Below, piece by piece: positions 10,668 through 23,896 of a DNA stretch of 64,000 bases. Made by a program: the position numbers and the translations under genes. This DNA is from Pholis gunnellus. Taxonomy: Eukaryota > Chordata > Actinopteri > Perciformes > Pholidae. The stretch spans positions 20,598,427 to 20,662,426 of the forward strand of contig OU342818.1 of NCBI GenBank assembly GCA_910591455.2, written 5' to 3'. Under the pieces are notes generated by a model. It was not told the origin of the DNA, did no database searches, and was given only the letters and a program-made list of their open reading frames with translations. Position 1 is the first letter of the stretch. Each line of letters begins with the position of its first letter.

Positions 10668-11689
10668 AGTTATTGTGCAACACCTTTTAGAATGGAGAAA
10701 CCACCACAATAATGTGGCCAAAGTCAATATTGCAGAAACTCAGGTATGTGTGTATTTAAAGGAGCCTGTTCTGCGTTGTACCTTATCCTTCTTTGGTGGG
10801 GAGACAATGTATGCTGTTGGCCATATCTTTGTTGGCTGTGCTCATTTTGTTTCAGGAGGTTAGAGATGCAGAACACCGGAGTAAGTTGGACCCAGAAGTC
10901 AATAAATCAGACTTGTGAGATCCTCTCACTCTCTTCCCCTATGCTGCCAACTGACATAGCTTGTGTTTGTGTTTCACATCCATGTTAAGTTAAAACAATT
11001 TGGAGGACATTTTTGTGAAATTGTTTGGCAGAGGAACTTTCAGAGTTCCTTCACATTTTCCTTTTCAAATTTTTATTCTTTTCCAGACTCAAATTTCCAG
11101 TCTTCTCGGTAGGTTTTTCAGACCATATTTGACTTGGTGACTCTGGGTGAAGAAGATGCTGTGGCAAGACAACAGTAATGCAGTCAGGCTTGTAAAACAA
11201 GGACCAAAAAGAATAAAAACCAAACATGCTAACAGCCTATTTGATTTGGCTTGCTTACTTTTATTGCTCTTATTTATTTTTTTGTGAAGGCTAATCTGTA
11301 AGGCACTTTGGGTTGCCTTTGAGTATGAAATGTGCAACATAAATACATTTGCCTTGCCTTTTGCCCTTGCGTATGGCTACAACCCCCATGCATTTTTACA
11401 AAAAGTTTGTATTTAGCATTCTTTTCCCATTTGTAAATCTTAGCCAACCAGGCTTTATATATATATTTATATAAATATTTATATTTATAGCCAGCCTTTG
11501 GAAAACTTGCATTTAACCAATGTGGTCGTTCAGTCCATAGCCCAAAGCAGAAAGTTGGACAACGTTCTACTCTCAAACAATCTGCACTTCGGGCAAGGAT
11601 GTTTTGCAGGCTGTGACATACACACAGCTTTGCGTAGGAATGTGCGTTGATAAAATGATTTTAGGTCATCAAAAAATAATAGTAAAACA
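10668..11689. other. Duplicated flank, then unassigned sequence
   Basis: The first part (to about 11.05 kb) parallels 15503-15950, the upstream flank of the type B exon. From about 11.05 to 11.69 kb no coding or RNA feature is seen. Confidence 0.55.
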
Positions 11690-11865
11690 CTGACAGGGGA
11701 CATTTTACTGCATAATGAGTACTTTTACATTTTGCTAGTAATACTTACATACTTTAACTTAAGTATGGTTTTGAATGCAGACTTTTACTTGTAGTAGAGT
11801 TTTTTATCAGTGTGCTATTAGTATTTTTACTGAAGTAAAATATCTGATTACTTCCTCCACCAATG
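11690..11865 (+). mobile_element. hAT-type miniature element remnant
   Basis: Shows the AGTAC/AAGTA-rich sequence and the terminal TCTGATTACTTCCTCCACCA typical of short fish hAT (Tol2-like) elements. A matching opposite end was not recognised, so this is a partial copy. Related ends occur near 35660 and 40500. Confidence 0.5.
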
Positions 11866-12035
11866 CACCAAAATAAAATGAAATTATGAAAAACTCTAAA
11901 CACAATCCCAGACATAAAATGCTGTTAACATCGGGAGCTAAACTACACATACAGGTTGAAATCATTTACCGACAATTGCACTATTTGTAGGCTTCTTAGC
12001 ATGAAAGTTCATTGTAAATACAATGAAACTCTTAC

Positions 12036-12734
12036 CTCTGGATGTTTCAGCTCCTCAGTTAGATAATTCAAAGTGTTCCACCCACCATAAGACCACAAGC
12101 CCTGATAGAAAGCAATGCCAATGGAGCTGACATCAACATTTGTTCCCTCGAAGGAGTTCTCAAAGTTCTCAGTGTGTCCCTGGAAAAGCATCACAACACC
12201 TCCCAATATGATCACGGCTAGTGCCAGCAGTTTGACTACCATGGAAACCACCTGGATGGCGGTGGCCAAGCGGACGCTCAGACAGTTTACTGCGGTCAGC
12301 ACCATGATAGCTCCTGCAGTGACCAACTTCAACACCAATTGTGGAGGGTTGCAACCACTGTAAAAGGGGGCCACGACGTATTCAGCAAAACTCAGAGCAA
12401 CTCCTGTGGCACTGGCAGGCCTCATGACAGCGATGAAGCTGAGGACAAACATAAAGGCGACCACTTTTCCTGCTGTCCGCAGAATGTAGACAAACTCTCC
12501 TCCAGATTCTGGTATGACTGTGCCCAGTTCAGCATAGCAGAGCCCCGCCAGCATGGCTATCAACCCACAGAAAGCCCATATAACAAAGCTGGCCCCGGGG
12601 CTGCCGATGGCAGACAGCACAAACTGGGGGGATATGAAAATCCCGGATCCTATAATGGTTCCAGCAATGAATGACACAGCTCCTATAATCCCCACTTCCC
12701 TCTTCAGATTGAGTCTGTCTGAGTCGCTCTCCAT
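12036..12734 (-). CDS. SLC7 light-chain amino-acid transporter, 233-codon first coding exon (type A)
   Basis: A single open exon of exactly 233 codons from ATG (12734) to the codon before donor GTAAGA. It matches the N-terminal half of SLC7 light-chain exchangers, closest by eye to b0,+AT (SLC7A9) and its relatives: KREVG, then GTIIGSGIFISP in segment 1 (the unwound substrate-binding GSG), CYAELGT, SGGE, LSFAEYVVAPFY and WNTLNYLTEEL. Cys128 in APFYSGC is the position that bonds the SLC3 heavy chain. Transmembrane segments 1-5 and the start of 6 are encoded. Exons for segments 6-12 were not found downstream (leftward) in the window. It could be a functional first exon spliced to distant exons, or an orphan. 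Assignment to one SLC7 member is uncertain. Confidence 0.8.
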
Positions 12735-14803
12735 TGTCTCACTGTTACTGTCTCCTCAAATTTACTTATAGTTTATACTATAAATGTACTATCAGTCACA
12801 TGAAATGACCCTTTGCACTAAAGCAAGGCGTGACATGCCACTTCTATGCTGTGATATGGCTTGAAAGGGAATACTCATTACAGAAGGCAGTGCCAAGACA
12901 TGATCATCAAGACTAAATATAAATAGTCTGCAGAATGCAGTCAAACAACTGACTTAAAAAAAATCTCCTGAAGATATTTGATTAATCTACTGGGTTTGGT
13001 GGTGTTAAAGGTTTTCTGCATTTATTATATAACACAGCTGGTACAATGTGTCCAAAAGATTGTTTGGGCTGAAACCAGTTCTCTTTTATGTCAAATCTTA
13101 TGTGCACAGCATAAGACAGGGCAGCCCTTCTTCTCAATCATGGTCAAACTCAGTGCAATCAGAATGTCGGAGTCCAGTTTAGGGTTCGCTTGAAGCTTAT
13201 GAGCTCCCAGACTTACTGAATGATACGACAACAATTGTGTAGGTAAGACATGTAACAGTTTTTTCTGGAAACACGTCTTTGGTGAAATGTGTTGATCAGA
13301 GTGAAACCCCTTGAAGCAGAAGACAGAAATGATCTGTAGGAGCTTTCACAACAGACTTGCAATGTTGCCAGAGGGTAACCTGTAAAGTAACATCACAAGA
13401 GTAGCAATTCAGATCAAATACATTCACCAACAAAATCCTCACTCTTTGTTATTTCTACTCCCTCAACCCACAGGGAGGGATGTGATACAATAGCAACGTA
13501 TTCTTGCACCAAATGTTTTAGTGACAAAAGGTTTTGCAGAGGGACAGGAAGGGTCAGCTGAACTAGAGCACAGCCTCCAGTGTCAGTATCAGAAAAAAAT
13601 GACAACAAAGTCTCCAAGATAAAACAGTCCAAAGCACACTGAGAATTTTCACAAGGACCACTTGGGACCTGAAACCCAGATCAACTAAATTCATGCCGGT
13701 CTGAGCTGATACTTAAATAGAAACCACAGAAGTGCTAGGGGCAGTTTGAATCAGTGCAGGCAAATGCCTCCAAAAGATAGTCACCCTGATGGAATTTGGT
13801 CACTGATATCAGTACAGTCCTCTTTCCCTATAAGCAATCCTTGGCAGCCATTCCTGCTACTTGTGCAGCTCAACCAGACATTCTTGCCAAAAAGACAAAT
13901 TACTGTTTTGTACCAATACTCAGGCAAATCAACAAAACGTTCTCCAATTTTTGGTAACTGCTCCTTAGTGTAGGCCTCAAACAATCCCTTAGCTACAATT
14001 TACCTACAACACTTAAAGCTGACTCATCTTTTTTTTTGCAAGTGTTCTTGTGTTCTTTAATTTAGTGTCTATTTGCACCTGGGTGAGAATAGTCACATGG
14101 CAGGTTAAATATGCTGCTTAATTTAGCAATTGTTAGCTAGCTGAAAGATTTAGTAGCAGTGGTAAAAGTAACAGTAGTTGTAGTATAACGAGCGGCAAAT
14201 TATGTTTAGGGAGTAGGTTGTGGTGGATGAATAAGTCAAACTCAGAACTTTCACCCACAGGTGCAAGTCCTGTGAGAAGCCTATTTTTAAACCTTGCTGA
14301 CTCATTATTTTTTTTGTCATTATTATTATTATCTGGTTTCCGTCGCAGTTGGTTAGATTTAAGTAGAATGAAAATAGCCTATAGTAGGCTACATGTCCAC
14401 ATAGAGTGTCTAATGGGTTTCCGGGCCGGGTACAAATAGCATTGTTGGCTATACGGACAACTGGGTGCTTGTCTCTGCTGACATCCTGAGAAACTTGTGT
14501 TGATGATGTTTACTATGTAAAGTCATGTGGGTAGCCGATATAAAAGTTTAAACATTCAAATGTATCATCCATACTTGAGCAGTTCATGGTTTAAATAACC
14601 TGGTAATAAACATACTTTTCTCATAATCATTCACCTTTTTTATCTCTGAGAAAACATTTGTCACTTTATTTCTTTAGCGGAATGCAAGCCTGTGCCAAAA
14701 TGTCTTGATGGATTACTCATTGGTCCTACACAATAACTTCAATGCAATAACTAACACAATACCACTGAGATAATTCCAATGAAACCCCATATATTTGACT
14801 CAC
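12735..14803. other. Spacer between two SLC7 first exons
   Basis: Partly the template or copy of the duplicated flank at 9.4-10.45 kb. I looked for SLC7 exons of transmembrane segments 6-12 on the minus strand and saw none. Confidence 0.5.
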
Positions 14804-15502
14804 CTCTGGACGTTTTAACTCTTCAGTAACATAATTCAGATTGTTCCAGCCATCATAGGACCACAGTCCCTGGTAGAATGCAATACCAATTGGATTGATG
14901 GCCAGATTTGTGTTTTCAAAGGAGTCTTCAAAGTTTTCAGTGTGCCCTCTGATAAGCATCACCAAACCTCCTATTATAATGACTGCCAGGGCCAGAACCT
15001 TGACCACCATAAAAACCACCTGGATTGACATTGAAAAGCGAACATTGAGGCAGTTCACCGTGGCGAGCACTATGATTGCAACTGCTGCCACGCACTTCAC
15101 CAGCAGCACCGGAGGGGGGCAGTCTGGGTAGAAAGGAGCCACGACATACTGAGCAAAACTCAGCGAGATGCCAGCAACGCCAGCGGGTCTCACAAATAAC
15201 ACAGAGCTGAAGATTAACATGAAAGCGACGACTGGACCTGAAGTCCTGAGGATGTAGATGTACTCCCCCCCGGATTCTCGTATGACAGTGCCCAGCTCAG
15301 CGTAGCAGAAAGACGCCAGTATCACCAGTAAACCACAGCACGCCCACACAACCAAACTGGCTCCAGGGCTGCCGATGGTGTAGAGCACCGTCTGAGGGGA
15401 CATGAAGATCCCAGATCCAATCATTGTCCCGGCAATGAGGGACACGGCCCCAACCAGCCCTACTTCCCGCTTCAGGTTCAGCTTCTGTGTCTTGTCGTCC
15501 AT
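14804..15502 (-). CDS. SLC7 light-chain amino-acid transporter, 233-codon first coding exon (type B)
   Basis: Also exactly 699 bp, from ATG (15502) to the codon before donor GTGAGT. It is colinear with the type A exon but clearly diverged (start MDDKTQ, VRPAGVAG, NLAINPIG). The segment 1 motif GTMIGSGIFMSP, CYAELGT, the Cys in APFYPDC (position 128) and WNNLNYVTEEL are kept. Unlike the copies to its left it has no lesion. No exon for the second half of the protein is seen between it and the type A exon. Both intact exons end in phase 0 at the same codon, so they could splice to the same downstream exon. Exact family member uncertain. Confidence 0.82.
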
Positions 15503-16567
15503 AGCTGTTGTTGTCGTCAGGCACCTTTAGCAATGGAGGACCCACCATAATTATGTGGCCAAAGTCACTCTTGCAACAACTCAGGGAGTTAATAATTACG
15601 TGTTTGGGTGTATTAAACTGAGCCAGTTTGGCTTTGTACCTTATCTTCTTTCAAAGGGAAGAGCTTATGCCGTTGGCCATATCTTTGTTTTTGTTTCAGG
15701 TTGGATATGCAGAACACCTGAGTAAGCCGGACCCAGAAGTGAACAAATCCAACCTATGACATCCTCTCACTCTCTCACCCTTTACTGCCAACTGAAATAC
15801 CTCACTAGTATCACACAGTCATACATACATCACTGACCTGATCACAGACACTTCATTTGTATTTTTGCATTTCATGTTTAATCAAAACATTTTGCAGGAC
15901 ATTTTTGTGGGATTGTGTGGCAGAGCATTAGCCCTATAAACTCTAAGTTCCTCTGGTTTAAAATTCCTAAAATATAAAGAAACAAAGAAAATACACCCAT
16001 GATTCATTTTAAACACTTATATTTTGGGTATGCCACCATAGTAAAGATCATAAAAACTGATGTTGATCATTTTAGCACTTCGGCACCTTCAGGACAGGTA
16101 TTGCTACAAATATGATTGCTTATCAAATAATAGAAAATAATACGAATAATTTAATATTTATACTTTAAGATGAATCTGGAAACAAACAGGCAACCAGAGA
16201 CTGATGCTTGTACAGTTTATCACAGTGATCACCTCCAAGATTTATAACACAATATAACAATGTTTTATGATCTCTTCATTCGGAGGCTTGATGTTTCTGG
16301 GCGGCTTCCACCTACAACACATCAAAGCCCATAAACATGTTTTTCCTTGTGCTTATTGTCCAAAATATAATGGAAAGCATTCTGACCAAAGGGTACACTT
16401 AGCTTATGTCAAACCAGTTACCCTGCGATGTGTCACATGGCAATCCACGATCACAGACCTGTATTCAACATCTTTGTAGTTACACCCAGGGTCTTCCTAC
16501 CGTAATAATGTACAGTAGATATCTCTCATGGTTTCATAAAGTGGTCCCTCTTATCTGCCCGCCTCCA
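15503..16567. other. Intergenic between SLC7 exon and utp25
   Basis: The first ~450 bp is the upstream flank of the type B exon, shared with 10.67-11.05 kb. The rest is AT-rich and shows no gene. The utp25 3' UTR must lie within its right part. Confidence 0.5.
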
Positions 16568-19500
16568 TCAGGACTTATCTTCCCCTCCTGTGACAAAGAG
16601 GTGAACAGTCTTGTTGGAGTGCAGCATCTGTCCTGCTCGCTGGGCTCCTGTGATGGAAGCTAACCTCTGAGCATCGTAGCGGGAGTACAGGGCAGTGCAG
16701 GTCCAGCTGGCCTCCGACCCCCGACCCCCCGCTGCCAGCATGTTACACACCTCACTGTAGAAGTGGGGGAAGGAGGGCAATCCATAAAATATCAGGTTCT
16801 GGATCCCTTTGATGGTGTACCTAAAAAAAAGAAAAATGAAGTGAAAGGTCAGAGTTTCTGCCGGGCTCACCAATTTATATTCAAGACTTTTTAAGACCAT
16901 TCTAATACCACATATGTCATTTAACACCCGTTACACAGACATACCATACATAAACAGCATAAACCAGCAGACATGATATGATCTGGAACACTTTTTCAGT
17001 ATCTTTTAGCAGTTGTGATTATTACTTTATACTGCTGATTACTGCTATACACTATTTTGATAACTCCACAAAAAAGCATTAAACAGCCTCATGCGCGCAA
17101 AATCTACAATCGAAAATACTGTTAAGTGTGTAATGTCTCCCAGCAGCCTCCAATCTGATACAAAAACATTTTGTATAACAATATTGCCTATGGTAGGCAC
17201 ATTTTCTCTTTAAATTCTTGGGCTCTTCCTTCAGAAAGGTTTGAAGAATTACATTCTCGTTTGAAGTACAATTCCAGCCTAAATACGTCTCTATGTTTGA
17301 ATCATCAGCAGACTACAATAAAGAAGCTACAGTGTACGACTACCCCGTCACGTGATACTAATAAACCAGAGACAAAGGGCTTGAATGCTGACTTTGCAAA
17401 AACCTGAAGTGAGAGGTCCAACTTTTGAACTCTGTAAAAGGGATATCTGTATCCTTCGCGTTATCGCAATTGGTGATATGTTAACTCTTAAAAAAGGTAA
17501 TAAAGACAGCCTTTAAGGGCTTCACTATGGCTGGCCTGGGAGTGATTCCAAGAATAAATATCACCAGAATGCTCATCAAACAAGTGAGGATACCCAATGG
17601 AGGGTTAAAAAGTACTGACCTCTTGTAGAAGTGGAAGCGTTCAGTGAAGAGCAGGAACTGTTTATCCCCTTTTTGGATGAAGTGTCTGGCTCGGGACACC
17701 TCTGACTTGCTGGAATACTCGCAGATGCTGGTGAAGTTTATCTCCTCTTTCTTCATGTAGTTGCGCAACCGGATGTAGTCGAAGTAAGACGGGATGTAGA
17801 TCAGAGTGTGGGACATAACCGAGTCCCTGTACTGAGGCAGCACTTTATCTACAAAGAACTGAAACCTACCGACAGGATGGGAAGATAAGAATAAAAAAAA
17901 ACTTTACATTTTGTTTGGATCACCCAAACATTCCTCAAGATCTTATGATCTGTTGCATATATTATTATCCGTTTTTTATTTGGACCGTAATTTAAATATT
18001 GACACTCACGTAAAAAAGCAATATGCTACTAACATTAAAACAAGGGTTTTACAAAAAACACTCAAATGAAAAATACATTTTGAACCCTTTTAGATAACAT
18101 CCGAAGGTCATATTGTGCATATATTTATTAACAATATATATCAAAGCCCATAAACGTGATATTCTCCCCGAAGCATTTAAACCCCCCCGGTCTATCTTTA
18201 AGCGTTGACACGTTGTCTGGCTGTGATGGCATCACGTGGTTCACATGTGGGAAGACCTTACCGGGCATCGTGGTCCATGAAGCTGTCAGAGGAGAACATC
18301 TGAAACACATGAGGCAGCTGAACCAGCACCTGGCAGATGGAACCCGTTTTTGGCATGTTCTTAGTGGCAATCTGGGACAGAAACCACACAGGGAATTTAC
18401 TTAAAAAAACAACAACAACAAAAACTACACAATAAAAAAGCAATTTCCTCAGATATCCAGCTGCCTACAGTAAACAACTTAGTGTGGGTGCTGCTCCAAC
18501 CGCTGAGTATTAACTCAATCTATGAGATAATTTCTGCCTTAGTCAAGTGTTAACTAAATTACAGTTTGTGCTGAATGCTCAGTCCCAGGAGCAGGTTAAA
18601 TGTTTCTGTGATGAGTACCTGTCCACGGTAGTTGGCGCAGTGCTTGGTGAGGATATTGGTGATCTGTGGGTCCTGGATGGAGCTGAACACCAGTGTCTGC
18701 CGGTAGTGTCTGGCCCAGTTGTTCAGGTTCCACATCCTCACCCTGGAGAAGTCCACTCCATGGGAGTCCAGTGGCTGCAGGTTCATGTGCTTCATCACAT
18801 GCTGTAGAGGGGTGGACGATGTCCATTTTTATACAACATCAACTTATACAGACACCATAACCATATTGACTTTCGACAGATTTGTTATTGATAGAGTATT
18901 TATTACAACTGAGTTTTAAAATGTGACAGACTTAAATCTGAAATGCTCAATGTTCTCCAGCAGTGCTTCTATTTCCTAAATGCTAAATTATAACATATTG
19001 TGATTCATCAAATTCTACAATTGTTGTTAAACAGCAGATGGCGCCACATCCTTCCCAATAGTAAAAACACAATACCGCTGAAGAGATGCCATCCTGCAGT
19101 AATGTGTGACGGTGAACAGATGTGTGTTCTTACCAAGACGTGTTCCCAGTTCTGCATGAGTAAGACGTCTGCCTGGTCCACCACCAGCAGATCGATGGAG
19201 GAGAGGAAGTCAAAGTCTCGATTACTTTCTCCTTCTGCTCCCAGCACCGTACGCAGGCCCAGCGGTGACGCGATGATGATGTCCGATGAATAAAAGGGGG
19301 AGTACAGGCGTATGCTGCCCCTCACAATGGAGACGCCTGGGGAGGAGAGAAGACAGCGACAAGGCCTCAGAGGGGAAGACTTGGTGGTTTGTCCAAAAAT
19401 TGTCTGACTTCTGTTCGTTAAACCGTACCTATCTTGAAGTGATCGTCCACGTTGCCCGAGAAGATGGCGCTGTAATCGTCTGGCCTCTGCTGATTGAGCG

Positions 19501-22500
19501 ACTTGTCATCTGCCTCTTCGCCGAACTCTTCCTTGAACCTCTTCTTGTTGCTGACCACTATCTTCTTGCCTTTGGTCTCCAGCAGGCTGATGAGCGTCTG
19601 GACGACCCGCAGAGCTCCGCCTCGGAACGGAACGAGGATCAGGACCTGACATATTTATAACAATCATTACAGCAGAGAGAATTAATATTGCGCTTTTGAA
19701 CACTTGTGGCTAAGTGGACGCATTAAGAAAAATGATGATAGCAGAACACATGAATGTACTGAGCCATACTGCCGCTTCTGTTGAAGGTGGAGCATCAACT
19801 AATGCAATTAGGGAGTTCCTCTCAGATCACTCATGCATACAACATAACTGCTGGACTAGATTATGTTCAAGGTGAAATATATTTGATTCTACTCACACAC
19901 ATGCAGAGAGACTTGTGTGCAGCAAGTAAAGCATATGATTTCCCAATGTTTTAACTATTTTGTGACAAATGCATTTTAACACCAAAACAAAATTTCAATG
20001 ATTTCGTAAGTTGTACAATGTGTGACTACAAAATCAACAATGCATCTTGTCAATGCTTGTCATGATGGGTCAATTGTGCACTTTCATTTCCTACTGCAGT
20101 ACTCTTGATATTTGAGACTAAAACAGGCACAATTTGCAACTGAAAGAGTTAAAAAGTAGTTTACCTTGGGCCGGGTCAGTCCTTGGTCTCTGGGTTCGTC
20201 CTGCGGCTCAGCTCCAGGTTTAGCTTGGGTTTTCTGCTCTCTTAGCAGTGCGTTGTGAGCCAGGACCTGGGAGTTGGCCTTCAGTACGTGGTTGAGCACG
20301 TGGAGGCAGTATGCACCGCAGACCTGAGGGCCCTGGGTCACAGGACAGGTTTCTGGGTGGTAGAGGTCCTTGTAGGAGCCCATAAGCGCTAGCAGCTCTA
20401 GCTGCAGCGGGCTGATCTCCCCAGCCAGACCCTTAGGGTTGCAGGTCTGGTTCAGATCCTTGCAGCTGGTCCCCAAAACTTTGTGGAAAACTGGCAGGTT
20501 TGTGTCTTTCTGTGGGCGGATGCCGCCAAACTTCTCCAGGGGAAAGGTACAGAGTAGAGTGCCCAATTTTGGCCACTAAATATGATGAAAGGCAAAGATA
20601 GTTACGCACATCAAATGTAGTTAGAATTTATTCAAATGTCAAAGTTGGTCAATTTGGCAAAACTCTGAATTTAATACCGTGATCTGAGCCTTGGCTTTGC
20701 TGCCAGATGTTATCTTCTGCACATCCTCTTCCCCAAGCTCTGTGTCTAAATGCTGTAGAAACATGTCTGCCGATACAGAAAAAAACTGTAAGACATTCCT
20801 CCGTCAAATCGTATTCCTTAACTTTTATAATTGAGCAAGCAAGACAACTATTTTGAAAAAGAATGAACATAAAATGCATCTCTTAAATGTTACCCTGCAT
20901 AGGGTGATAAATCTGACAAAACTAATGACTGAATTTTTGAAGCAGTAGTAGCAGTACCTTTGCTGTCTTCCTGCTCTGCGGGGCTTTCAGCTGCCCCCTG
21001 TCCTCCTTCGTCCGTGAAGGTGGTCTCCAGACAGAACTGGGTCTCATGCTCCTCGTCTACGAACTCATCTCCCGCTGCATTCTCCTCCCCGTCTACTGCT
21101 TCAGTCACAGCCTCATCTGCATCCTCAGGCTCGTCTTCTCCCCCTTCATCTTCATCACCATGCTCACTGTCATCACCGACTCCATCACTTTCCCCTACAA
21201 AAAAAAGCACAACAATATTCAGTCGACTGCAGTGTGTTGGCCTACACTGTCCTCAGGTGTGATGGAAATAAACAACTCACCTTCATCAAGAAGCTCCTCT
21301 TCTTCGTCTTCATCGTCAGTGCTCTCCTCTTCACTCTTGTCATTACTGGTTGGTTGGCTGAGAGTAGAAAGAAGCTTCTGATAGGCTGTTTTCTGCTCTA
21401 GTTCCTCCTCCTCGTCCTCCAGTTCATCAGGCTCAACGTCAGACTGTTCTGGGCTTGCTGGCTGAAACAGAGGCGAGGACAAAACACCTTTCAATTTGTA
21501 ATATTATAATATTAGTATGGGTAAAATATTACAAAACGGGAGTTTATCAGCAACTGGGTGGCCAAACTTGTAGTTTAAATATATTTGATAAGACAGGAGG
21601 TCCTTGTTACTACCACTACAAACACTTCTTGTGCAGCGACAGTTACAGATCTCCTAGTGCATGAATTATACTTTATGATTTCTATCAAGAGGAATTGTAC
21701 AGCACTACTCACCAGTTCCAATATCTCAGTTCTTTCAGGTCTTGCACCGACTCTGTCAAAAAAAAAACGAAGGGGAAATGTAGTCAATTAGACCAAAACG
21801 TTGACTAAAAAACAAAGGTCTTGGTCCTAGGGCTGCTTGTTGACAGTTTACTGTTAGACTCTACAGAGAAAACTTAAAGCTCTGTGACTTTTTCTAATTG
21901 ACACATAACTCTGAGAACGAGGCAATGAGTTAGGATGTACTGATAGCATCCATGCTCCTTTGCTCAATGTGGTATTAATAATTGTATCATTTGTTGTCTG
22001 CCATTTATATTTTGTAAAGTACTTTGCTTAAGCCCGTTTACAGTCAATATCATGAATATGCTATGGCTAGTGCACGTGTGTAAGTAAACGCTGTGCAACT
22101 GCTCCTGGCCATTTTGCTAGTTAATAGGTTATTACCTACAGTAGAGGATCACGTTGAACATCCATTTAATAACGTTGTGTGACTACTTGATTTTCTCGTG
22201 TCATCTCCGAAGACCATCTCAGTTGTGCCGTAACGTTGTTGTTTGCATTTTAACAAGTCGAAATTGAGAGCTACATTGGGAATAACAAACAGCTACATTC
22301 CTAAATATTGCATTTTAGGGAAAACATTTCGGGCGTGTCTATGAAGTTAAGGTTTAGCTCCTTCGAACAGCATAGTTTTAAGTTTTTAAGTTTACGTATA
22401 CATATAGCTAGCACATAGCCCACTGAATCTGTCTCGACTGTGACCACCGTCGTCTAAAGGCAATTTAGCTAGTTGGCTAACATAAAAGTAGCTTAACTAT

Positions 22501-22638
22501 AAATGTAAAACTGCCCGAAGTTCGCTGCACTGCTTACACATCATGAAATGGATGCTCCTCCCCAAATTCCTTCAAGTGTTTCTTCTGTTTTTTTGTTAAA
22601 TTAGTGAGAAGCTGCTTAGTCTGACTCCTTTTCCCCAT
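16568..22638 (-). CDS. utp25: UTP25 / digestive organ expansion factor, 12 coding exons
   Basis: Nucleolar protein of the small-subunit processome, needed for 18S rRNA maturation; the zebrafish orthologue is def/diexf. Coding exons on the minus strand: 22638-22538, 21752-21713, 21461-21281, 21194-20958, 20766-20678, 20533-20165, 19645-19429, 19336-19134, 18801-18619, 18371-18262, 17865-17620, 16820-16568. Each has GT/AG borders and the lengths sum to 2,229 bp (742 residues plus stop), near the human length of about 756. The N-terminus is basic (MGKRSQTKQLL), exons 3-4 encode a long Glu/Asp-rich tract, and the C-terminal part is the conserved UTP25 domain (IIIASPLGLRT, DLLVVDQADVLLMQNWEH, TLIYIPSYFDYIRLRNYMK, LFTERFHFYKR). 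No lesion was found. The exon 6 acceptor has a weak polypyrimidine tract and is the least certain border. Confidence 0.95.
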
Positions 22639-22908
22639 GTTGACAGTGGGTTGCACGTGCGATTCTTCAGCTTCTTCGGTGGTGGTGAGTGAGTAGCTGC
22701 ATTACTGCCACCTATAGGTCCGGAGTGAATTTACATGTGTGCAGTTCGGTCCTGGTCGGAGAGACAGCGAGATCCTTCTTGTGGCACTGGCACCCCAGTG
22801 GCAGGTGTCGGAACTGTGTCAGTCAGGTGCCACAACTGTGGCAGGTGAGCGGCACTGAGCAGCACTGTTCGGCACCTGAGCGGCACTCGTTCGGCAGCTG
22901 CCGAGCTG
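22639..22908. promoter_or_regulatory. Presumed utp25 promoter and flank
   Basis: Sequence directly upstream of the utp25 start. It includes a short GC-rich part with repeated CGGCAC motifs near 22845-22890. No TATA box was recognised; the call rests on position only. Confidence 0.3.
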
Positions 22909-23896
22909 AGCGGGCGCAGAGATGGGCAAAAATACATCAAAATGTATTTTGATACAAAATACAAAATACCCCCAAATAAATGTATTACAACAAAATACAA
23001 AATACTGGTGCCAGAAAATGTAATAAAATACATGTATTTTGTATTTAAAATATAGGAAATACTTTTTTCTGGATTTTCTGTTTTCTCACAATTTGGTATA
23101 GCAGAGCATTCAGGTTTGGGCTATATAATGTACACAAAGCTCTGGTGAACCCCACAAAACTGAAGAACAGTCACAGAATGTCAGTGTAACTAAGCAAAGC
23201 TATTAAAAGACAACAACTTGATTGATTATGTATATATATATTTGTATTAATGGGACTTAACAGCCATAAACTTTGGCTTTATATTGTTGGGGATTCCACC
23301 TCGGGCAAAGAGCCCACTGTATAATCTGACTCCAAAAGACTACACCTCTAGAAGGACCCCGCGCAGATCGTTTGAATTGGAATTACTTTGATGAACAACA
23401 GATGACAGACGGTCTAAAAGTATTAACAATTTATTAAGTCAAGCATCAGAACATATAATGCATAGATATATGGTTTCACAGAACACCATCAAAGATTAAG
23501 TATCCCTAACATCAGACACAAAGTCAGGGATCAGAATACGTATCTCTCGTCTCGGTGGTTGTGAGCCCTGTTCTAACATTTCCCTCTTTCTTTATCCTCT
23601 CCGATGAGGATTTGACCTTGTCCTGCACAGGGACGGATCATCTTCGCGCACACACACGCTAGGGTAGAGGCCCCTGTGTGTGTGGGAGTCTTCCTCCTGT
23701 GGGAGTTCTGCCTGCTGAGGGGATTCTCAAGGTGTCGGTCCTGCACCTATTTGTTGTTACACAATATTCAATGGACTTATCCATTTCATAACACAACTAG
23801 TTATAAGTTTAGGCTAAACCACCTGTGAGTCAGAGCTTCTTCTTTGTACGGGGAGCGCAAAAGTGTCTTGCCCGGAGCGCTTGAAACCTTTGCTCA

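Noticed and set aside
20890..21494. Frames antisense to the acidic exons of utp25
   Set aside because: Ser-rich translations of the opposite strand of Glu/Asp codons; shadows of exons 3-4.
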